Source: Terfezia claveryi
Taxonomy: Eukaryota > Ascomycota > Pezizomycetes > Pezizales > Pezizaceae
Direction of reading: 5' to 3'
DNA length: 64,000 bases
Assembly (NCBI GenBank): GCA_015179025.1
Contig: WHUX01000110.1
Span: 116,307 to 180,306 of the forward strand
Position 1 is the stretch's first letter, and every line of letters starts with the position of its first letter. The translations under genes were made by a program, and so were the position numbers. Shown piece after piece: positions 56,720 to 64,000 of this stretch. The notes below the pieces were generated by a model. The model was not told where the DNA came from, made no database searches, and saw nothing but the letters and a program-made list of their open reading frames with translations.

Positions 56720-58208
56720 AACGGTACTTCTATGAATGCAACACAAGAGTTTTGCTGTTAGGCTGTTATCATGAAAGGGCATAGTGGTCTAACCTGCTAT
56801 GTAGGTACCTGCCGATTCAAGCAGAGGGCAGGGATCTGTTTTTTTTAATTTTTTTTTTAAAACTAGTTACTACCTATGCGGCCCCGTTAGGGGGGCCATG
56901 AGGAGCCACCCGGAAACCCGGGTGGATTGAAGAGAGAGGCAAGTTAATCTGCCAACCCCGCGCAAACTAAATACACGGACGGAGAGGAGGCCCCATGCTG
57001 TCATTAACGGACTGGCCGAAGACCCGTGGGCCTGACTGAGCCTCCTAACTTGACGAACTGAAAGGAACTAAGGATTGGTGACCCGGGAGGAAAATAAACT
57101 GAACTTATGAAATCGTTTATGGAATGAGAGAAAATGGTTCATGATATGAGATAACGAACGGGACTCGTAAAGAATAAAACATCCCGATTGAACTGATGAC
57201 GAGACTCGTGACGAAGCTGACTGGACTAACTGAAAGAACGTCACGTGACCAAGTGAAATGATACCCCAGTAGCGTGGTATAGTTTGGACACGTGACAAAA
57301 ATTACTGGAAAGGCTGGGACATGAACAAGGGAATTCGTAGATGATTGAACTAATTGAGCTCATGGTATAAGAGCTTGAAAAAGGCCTCGGTCGTCTCATA
57401 AGTCTCTTCCCCCTCTTTTCTCCATACCGGCTTGTCAAGCTCTTCCCAGCTGCTCCTGCCGTCTAGGATCGTTCTGATGCGTCTGAAACGTGGGCAGGCG
57501 AACGTGATGTGGGCTCCTGTTTCTGAAGGGTGACCGCATGGGCATTCTGGCGAATCCGCTTTCTTGACATGGTGAAGCCAGCTTTTCTGTGGACCTCGGT
57601 TTGTGCGTAACCATGTATATGCTGATAAGGCCTGACGGTCCCATTCTGTTCTTCTTATGCCGTAGCCTGCGCTTGTGCGTGCCTTCTTTCGTATAGCTTT
57701 AGAGGCTGCTCGTATGCCTCCTTCCGTTGAGATCTTCCTACTGCCAGTTAGTGTGCCTAAATGAGAATTGAAGCTGGCATTGCCGTCTGCCCTTTCGTTG
57801 CCATGTATCCCGATGTGCCCCTGACCCATGATAACCGGAGGTCCCTGTGTGGGTTATTGACTAACGCGGCTTTGAGTCCTTCTTCTATGTGTGAACGGGG
57901 GGGGAACCCTGGCTTAGGTTTATCACGGCTTGGACTGCAGCTTGAGAGTCTGAGAGAATGGCGAGCATATCCGAGTCCTCGTTTTCTAGAGCGAGTAGCA
58001 TTGCGTATAATTCACCGTCCGCTACTGTGGCCTGGTCTCCTAGGAAGCCTCCATAGTCTGTTGCTTGGCCTCCTGTCCGATCTTCGCTGTACACCCCACT
58101 AGCTATCTCGTTCCTCCGTCCGGTACCATCTGTAAAACAGACCCGCCAACCTTCATCCAATATTGTGCCTAAATTTGCAGGGATCTGGGTTCAATTCCCA
58201 GCTGAGCC
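56720..58208 (+). repeat. SINE-like repeat copy 12, split by a LINE
   Basis: The left part holds GGTACTTCTATGAATGCAAC, GTTATCATGAAAG and the core 56778-56838. The right part 58188-58208 completes the B box (GGTTCAATTCCCAGCTGAGC). Removing the LINE and one TSD copy restores the order of the repeat. Confidence 0.85.
56828..58187 (-). mobile_element. 5'-truncated LINE with RNase H, inserted in a SINE, 11-bp TSD
   Basis: GCAGGGATCTG at 56828-56838 and 58177-58187 brackets the insert 56839-58176. On the minus strand it begins at the RNase H start (DEGWRVCFTDGTG, catalytic Asp; GGFLGDQATVADGELYAMLL; ILSDSQAAVQAVI). It continues after a frame change as GQGHIGIHGNERAD and CPCGHPSETGAHITFACPRF to a stop at about 57350. 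The 3' UTR has the stem-loop (56873-56905) and an A-rich tail. Confidence 0.93.
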
Positions 58209-58399
58209 TTTATTCTTTTTCTTTTTAGCTTTTCACCATTGAACTACATACAAGTACCAAGTCTGAAAGAACACATTTAGCTATTCTCGTGCCCATTTAG
58301 CAAACACTAGAATACCTCTACGAGGAGGGTCTGTCTACGAGACTACAGTACTAAGATAGCAGGATTCCGAGAGAATTAGTCTGGCCCGATAAACAATAG

Positions 58400-59000
58400 T
58401 CTGGTTGGCATCGTTGGCACAAGCCCCTCGCAAGAGCACCAACTGTCATCTTCACTTGCGGTTCCGAGCTCTGGTTCAGCCCGTCAGGCAGACCGGACCC
58501 CATTTCGAACCTCCAGGACCCATTCACCTCCGCATCCAAGATTGCCACGCCCTCAGATCTCCCTTTCTAAGCTTCGGCAACTGCGACAAGTGCATCCCCA
58601 GCAGCCTTATCTCTCGTTCCCTCTATGAATCGGCTGAGGCAAACTCAGCATTCAAAGGCGGGTGGGAAGCCAAGATAGGTGGGATGCTGGACGAAGGCTG
58701 GCAAGTATGCTACACAGATGGCACCGGAAGGGCAGGGCACACTGCATCTGCTTTCGTCACAGAGGCCCGCAGAAACTTTGGCTCCACAAGATTGGGAAAT
58801 CAGATACAAAGGCATGCCAGTGCGGCCATCATACTCAAGACGGTCGACATCACCTTCGACTGCCTAGATTTCAACGAGCAAAGAGCTGCCCTCGGCAGCA
58901 TCAAAGATTGGGAGGACCTCGATCGCCCCATATGGATTCAAGAGGAGCAAGTCATTCACAAAACCAAGTACCAAAAGTGCGGATTCGTTCACATCTCAGC
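58400..59000 (+). pseudogene. Rearranged LINE RNase H fragment
   Basis: A 259-codon frame (58405-59184) includes GGMLDEGWQVCYTDGTGRAG, the RNase H start. The following sequence in another frame gives RGPQKLWLHKIGKSDTKACQ, which normally lies ~150 residues later, so the middle of RNase H is deleted. The part beyond about 58960 is not recognised. Confidence 0.6.
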
Positions 59001-59380
59001 ACACAGAAGGCCCCCGGGCACCAAAACAAGTCCATCAGATAGAGCCCGAGGCCGAGCTCACTATATCCCAATTTTACACTCCCAAGTCCACATCTTCATA
59101 CCTTCCCCCGTCGTTCTAGTTCTGAAAACTCACGACATCCTGCAATTCTTCTGGCCCACACTGTATCGTGTGTTCGCCACGTAGACAGCAGGATACATCG
59201 ATCACATCACCAGGAGCCAATCAGCAAAAAGATAACTCCCACACCAAGCCTGGGCCAATAAGGTAGAACCATAGCGTCTCAGTCATTTTGTCACGACGGT
59301 CAGCACTCAACCCCACGGTCACAGTGCCAGCCCCACAGTCATAGTGCCCGCCATACGTCACACCACGGCGGCCAATAATC

Positions 59381-61396
59381 ATGAGCCCAAAACGGATGTT
59401 CCATCCAGTCTCCCCAGGTTGGAGGGATAGCGGACGCCTGGCCGTTATCATAGGGGGCGTAGCTTACAGGACTCTAAACAGCTTCAATACGTTTAGGGCA
59501 TTAGAGGTCACACCAGAACGAATGAACACAGCAATAGCTAGAGGCAATCAATTACTGGAATCGAATCTGGACGACCTCCCAGAATTTACTAGAGAAGGAA
59601 CAGTAGACCAAATCGAAGAAGCTTTAAGGAACCCAACAATGGCAATTCTGGCACTCGACCCGGTCAGCGAACAGATAGAAGACTCAATCACAGTGCACAA
59701 CCACCCAGGTCTATCGTTCCACAAAGAAATCGAAGTCCCAGACTCACAGGATTCCGCCGCCGCCGGAAGCTGGGAAGACTCAGATTCGGACATGGGATCC
59801 GACAGCACAACGAAACCCACGATAAAATCAACCCGCAAGGCTCCACTACCGACAACAACACCTGAGGAGGATGCACATATGCTAGGTTTCACACCTGTTT
59901 CACAAGCAATAGCCACAGAGTCTATCGGGACATATGACCCATACGCAAAGGTAATTCGGGATTCACAGGATAAAGATAATACCGCAACAATTTTCCATGA
60001 TGCACCAGAAACGGACGACACGCCTGCCCTGAGCCCAGCGTTTCACCAATTCCCTAATGAGGGTCTAGACGACACCGCGTCCGAGGAAAGCAATACTTCG
60101 ATAGCAGAGTGGAATAAGTCAGTGACGAATAATTGGGATAGCAGATCGGCCCTGGAAGGTGACCGCATTGACCAACTAGAAGTCTCAATTCAGAAGACAG
60201 TCGCTGTGGGGGTGGAACAGATTGTTGAGGCCAGCAGGGTAGAGAAAGAGAGCACGGAAGCACATAGTGCAGTGCTGGTCAACATCGCCAATGACGTTAC
60301 GGGGCATTTCGAAGCACAACGAATGGAGTTTAAGGAAACTCTCCAAAACTTAGCAGAGGCTCAGGAAGAAACTACCAAGCTCTACTCTAACCTCGGAAAG
60401 ACCTTTAATGAACATATGAGGGCCCAGAGTATAGAACTCACTCTTATACAGGACTGCTTAATGGCAGGTCTCAATTTGGCGGTCGCAGCAGTAAGGGATG
60501 AGGGTGCAGCAAGCAGAGTGAAAGACTTGGAGGATAGACTCGAAATATACAGAGTGTTAGGTGAGATATATAAGGATATCAACTCTATCAAAAAGGCAAG
60601 AGAGATGTCTGAGTGGCACCCATACCAAGCCAGCCACTCCCCTTCTGGGACACCTAGAGGACACCCATTCTCACCACCCTTTCGCCCCCCACCTACTGGG
60701 ACATCTGGAGGATGCCCATTCTCACCACCTTTCCTCCCCCTACCTACATCGCCCCCCCTTTCCAGGCCCCCAATAACAGTCCGAGTAATGGAAGGTACCA
60801 ATTTTGCAGTACCAGTTTTGGGAGAATCGACAGCGCCCACCCCCACCCCCACAGGCAAACGAGGCCTAAAAGAGGATATAGAATTCATAGATCTCAGCAT
60901 GACACCAAACATGCCAAATCTAGCGATAATACTGAGCCTCCCAGCAGGTACCATTTCTCCAAAGGTTTCAACAGACTCAAGAATGAGTAACTGTCCAGTT
61001 CTACTCAACAAAGGGGCAGCACCAGCAAAGCTGTATGACAGTCGACATGCAGATAGCAATAGCAAACCTCTAGAATGCGGCGGAGCGAAAGCACCCAAGG
61101 CGGATTTAACCCCAAAGAAGTCAAGCCCCATTGAAATGACATCGAATGTGACCCTCTCAAAGCAAGCAGGGAAGGAGCCAATGTTCATCGAGCCAGCTAT
61201 TCCACTCCCCCTACTACCAAACAAACCAACATCACCACATACCCCTCGAACTGAAGGGAAGAACAAAGAAGTCGCTTCAGAAGCAGGCAAGTTCTCATCC
61301 AAATTAGGCACTAATACTCTCAAAAAGACTAAGGAGGTGGTTTTAGAAGCAGGCAAGATATCACCTAAACCAGGCACTAACACCCCCATGAAGTAA
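59381..61396 (+). CDS. LINE ORF1-like protein, 671 aa, intact
   Basis: The frame runs from ATG 59381 to TAA 61394-61396. The N-terminal half is acidic (PDSQDSAAAGSWEDSDSDMG). Residues ~255-400 are predicted helical, with coiled-coil-like spacing (DQLEVSIQKTVAVGVEQIVE; RVKDLEDRLEIYRVLGEIYK). A Pro/Gly repeat follows (GTPRGHPFSPPF and GTSGGCPFSPPF). The C-terminus has a duplicated KEV..EAGK.S.K.GTNT unit. This order (coiled coil, then low-complexity linker) fits a gag-like nucleic-acid chaperone of a LINE. No CCHC knuckle is in this frame. It is odd that it stays open while the sequence from 61400 on is full of stops. A domesticated or separate gene is possible but less likely. Confidence 0.6.
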   Translation: MSPKRMFHPVSPGWRDSGRLAVIIGGVAYRTLNSFNTFRALEVTPERMNTAIARGNQLLESNLDDLPEFTREGTVDQIEEALRNPTMAILALDPVSEQIEDSITVHNHPGLSFHKEIEVPDSQDSAAAGSWEDSDSDMGSDSTTKPTIKSTRKAPLPTTTPEEDAHMLGFTPVSQAIATESIGTYDPYAKVIRDSQDKDNTATIFHDAPETDDTPALSPAFHQFPNEGLDDTASEESNTSIAEWNKSVTNNWDSRSALEGDRIDQLEVSIQKTVAVGVEQIVEASRVEKESTEAHSAVLVNIANDVTGHFEAQRMEFKETLQNLAEAQEETTKLYSNLGKTFNEHMRAQSIELTLIQDCLMAGLNLAVAAVRDEGAASRVKDLEDRLEIYRVLGEIYKDINSIKKAREMSEWHPYQASHSPSGTPRGHPFSPPFRPPPTGTSGGCPFSPPFLPLPTSPPLSRPPITVRVMEGTNFAVPVLGESTAPTPTPTGKRGLKEDIEFIDLSMTPNMPNLAIILSLPAGTISPKVSTDSRMSNCPVLLNKGAAPAKLYDSRHADSNSKPLECGGAKAPKADLTPKKSSPIEMTSNVTLSKQAGKEPMFIEPAIPLPLLPNKPTSPHTPRTEGKNKEVASEAGKFSSKLGTNTLKKTKEVVLEAGKISPKPGTNTPMK

Positions 61397-61639
61397 GGTG
61401 ATACATCATGCGAAGAGCCATAACCTTCAACGACCATCAAAGCCACTCCTTCCAAAAAGGCCCAAAGACAAATAACACAGGCAGCCTGAATGGTAGATAA
61501 GAAAGGCAAGAGAAACAAGAACTCAAGGACAAAGTAGAAAGTCCTACTAATAAAACAAGATGCCCCAACATGTACAACACCTTACAACTTCCACAAGGAA
61601 GTCAGGTCAATCAACAAAAGTCTATCGAGGGAAGCCATA

Positions 61640-62700
61640 GAAATGGCATCCTTTCACGTAGTTATAGTATACCCAACAAGAAAGGAGCAGATTAAACGAC
61701 CAACACCCTCCTTCTCCAGTATAGGATAAGGACTTCAAGACCCCCCACCCATTACCTTTATCCATCAGGATTGGGACTCAGGTACTAAGGATAACAAAAA
61801 CATAGAAGAAGATATAGAGGGGGTCCTAAGAGCCGAATTCGACATTCATCAGGGAAGGGCATTTAATAGATTAGCAAAAGAAGGATATATGGCAAACTTT
61901 AGAAGAATTATTGAGGCTAGATTAAGTACATCTAAGTATATTTTGAGATACAAGAGACTTCTAAGAGAAATCGAGGAACAGGACTCAGATGCAGAGATGA
62001 CTACAAGTGACTAAGATTATCGTGATTACATAAACGACAAGATCCAGAAGTTTCTGAGCTATAGAAAAGATGAAGGCTCTCTCATAATAGCATCCAGAAA
62101 TGAAAAGGCAGTAATACAGGCACTTAGGGAAGACTTATCTATACCAAGACCCCAATGTAGTAATCCAATCCAGAAATATATTTCACAGTCACTATCAGTT
62201 ACTATAGATCATAGAAAAAGAATTATGGCAATAAAGCCAACCCCCAGCCCCCTACTAATAGTTATCCTCCAGACACCAGTAGCATAAGCAAAAAGAATTT
62301 ACCTTCTTAAGGAGAGAGGAACGACCCCAGTAAGATGCTCGGAAATTACGTTGATTACAAGTAGCCAAGATACAGCTACCTGAGTTCTTATTGGCAAGTG
62401 CAGTAAACTACCAAGTGGGACGGAATAGATAAACAGTTTCATTAAATGCTTCAATACTAAGTTAGATAAGGTGGTTCAAGGGAAAATTAAGGCAGCCAAA
62501 GTAGAGGGGTTCAAATCTTACCCTTTTGAGAGGGAGATCATGGTCATACACCTGCTAAACACCTCCAATGAAGAGCTCATTTACATGGTAGTCACTCTAA
62601 GAAGAGAAATGTTCTGTACAGCTACACAATATTTGGACAATAAGGTAGTATCAATCAACAGAGAAACAATTGAGCTGGTAGTCCCTAGCCTTTCAGAGAA
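61640..62700 (+). pseudogene. LINE gag-like continuation with in-frame stops
   Basis: Open patches in one direction include DIHQGRAFNRLAKEGYMANF, RRLLREIEEQ-like helical sequence and ETIELVVPSLSEKKGKRA, separated by TAA and TAG codons. No motif defines a function; position suggests the end of ORF1 or the start of ORF2. Confidence 0.5.
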
Positions 62701-64000
62701 GAAGGGGAAAAGAGCTTAGAATATTGCATATGAGATTACCCAAAGTCTAGGCCTTCCTCTAGTAATCTGGTCCCCTAAATGGCTGGTAAGAAATAAATAT
62801 AGAGGTGACAGCTATAAGGGGAAGACATACTCTCTCAGGTTTTCAGTCTACAGAAAGGACCTTACCATGCTGGATGCTCCACTTCCTATCCCAATCCTAA
62901 ATAGTGAATAAAAGGCTTTTATTTACGAATATTATATGGACAAGGTATTCTATATAGATAGTCTTGGTCATACAGTATCAGAACCACACTCCATGCTCAG
63001 CTCCATCCCTATCCCTCGTGAGGTTTACTACATATACTACAACCTCAACAACCATGAGGTAGAAGCCTGCTTCCATTGCATCAACAATAAGAGGCTCAAT
63101 ACTAACAAAACCAAACAAGCCTATAAGGGAAAACAATATTCTAATGAATACTAGCTCCCATAGAACCCATAATAGAAAAGGGAAGGGAAAGATACTTATT
63201 TCTCTTATTGTAATATTAACAATAGTAGGATTAACACCCATAGCTTTTTTGAACATGTTAAGGAGTTAAATATTGTCTTTGTTGGGGAACTGATCATTTA
63301 CAATACATAAGAAGGCCCATGCACCACCAATCATCCCTTATTCCATAGGATTACTCGCCTCCACCAATACAGCAGAATTATAGGCTATGTTTCAATAAAA
63401 TACAATAAGGCATTAAGCAGATATATAAGTTACAATATCAGCCTCATTAACCTTGGCTTTATTAAAGTAGCAGGCATGTATCTCAATGGCAACACTTCTA
63501 CAGAAGTCCTTAAAGAAGAACTACAGAAGATACTAGTTACCTCCTATTCTTTAGTTATAGGGGACTTCAACACATACTACCTAGCTTAAGGCAGCATCCC
63601 ATCCTATAGAGGTATAGCAGTCTATAAGTAGGCAACAACAAATCATCTCAGTTAGCATATATACTACCAAACAACCACATTCACATAGGGAAATACTAGG
63701 AGCCTTCTAGACCTCATCTTTAAAGGTAGAGGTATTTTATTCCATAATTACCCAGAACTGGACCTCTCTTGAATCGGCTCTAATCATGCAGTAATATCTG
63801 AATATATTAGTTCCAAAGTTCCTAAAACTAGAATCTATATAACAATAGACTGGGTATAGTGGAATGAATGGATAGAAGAAGACAATCCATTCATCTCTAC
63901 CTACTTTAACCAAGCCTACCAAATACTCCAAAACTTAGTATAGAAGCATATAATATACAAACAGGTTGGCAAGTACAGCAAGAAATGGTAGGATAAAGAG
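62700..64000 (+). pseudogene. LINE ORF2 N-terminus: endonuclease domain, many stops, truncated by window edge
   Basis: Around 63220-63760 the order HVKELNIVFVGE, then VAGMYLNGN, then LVIGDFNTYYLA matches the apurinic-type endonuclease of LINEs (GDFN is the signature). RSLLDLIF and SNHAVIS follow, as expected. At least six stops interrupt it. Confidence 0.75.

Larger units (their letters stand above)
59200..64000 (+). mobile_element. LINE with open ORF1 and stop-riddled ORF2 (runs off the window)
   Basis: A candidate 5' region (59200-59380, with two ~20-bp CACAGT-type units) precedes a 671-codon ORF1. A stop-containing gag-like continuation (about 61640-62460) and an ORF2 with an endonuclease/exonuclease/phosphatase domain follow. 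Stops in ORF2 are TAG or TGA where Gln, Trp or Arg is likely. The reverse transcriptase would lie to the right of the window. Confidence 0.8.

Noticed and set aside
60382..61518. 378-codon minus-strand frame
   Set aside because: It is antisense to the 671-codon LINE ORF1 and its composition follows from that strand.

Overview
The window looks like nuclear DNA of a filamentous ascomycete (Pezizomycotina). It holds a fungal DNA polymerase epsilon catalytic subunit, a spindle-pole-body coiled-coil protein of the Pcp1/SnaD type with a short GT-AG intron, chromodomain Gypsy and Copia retrotransposons, Tad/I-like LINEs, and inactivating changes dominated by C-to-T and G-to-A transitions (TAG/TAA/TGA where Q, W or R is expected). 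That mutation bias resembles repeat-induced point mutation (RIP). I cannot name a species. No rRNA, CRISPR array or bacterial-style operon is visible.

Layout. 1-3.8 kb: the 3' end of the POL2 gene. 4-8 kb: a candidate decayed multi-exon gene and, on the minus strand, an HNH-nuclease-like gene broken by an in-frame stop. 8-22 kb: a repeat graveyard with tRNA-derived SINE-like copies, two copies of a 1-kb non-coding DNA transposon with TA-type ends, a pyrimidine-rich block, a repeated 270-bp unit and LINE pieces. 22.1-27.1 kb: the intact spindle-pole-body gene, with a promoter containing E-box, ACGCG, CCAAT and forkhead-type sites. 27-35 kb: more SINE copies, a LINE 3' fragment with a perfect target-site duplication (TSD), and GC-rich 9-bp minisatellites. 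35.0-39.9 kb: a degenerate Copia element on the plus strand with 401-bp LTRs. 40.8-46.3 kb: a second Copia element on the minus strand with 431-bp LTRs and a perfect AAGCT duplication, sitting in the loop side of a 40-bp-arm hairpin. 47-51 kb: SINE copies, an 865-bp TIR element carrying a transposase-like N-terminal relic, then a broken gene for a trypsin-fold protein with Cys at the nucleophile position, followed at once by a polypurine tract and an apparent LTR. 51-59 kb: a 71-bp palindromic mini-MITE, more SINEs, a chromodomain Gypsy 3' end interrupted by a LINE, and several LINE 3' ends. 59.2-64 kb: a LINE with an open 671-aa ORF1 and a stop-riddled downstream part and endonuclease region.

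Only two genes look functional: POL2 (replication) and the SPB scaffold (mitosis). Almost everything between them is nested mobile DNA, and several insertions can be ordered in time from their TSDs: a LINE into a SINE, a LINE into a Gypsy chromodomain, and a Copia into a hairpin repeat. The most novel material is (1) the SINE-like family with a conserved 5' leader and a tRNA-like core, (2) the protease-like ORF placed next to a retroelement 3' end, (3) the 3' stem-loop of the LINEs with a compensatory base-pair change, and (4) a 9-mer, TTACCCTGA, that is scattered far above expectation.
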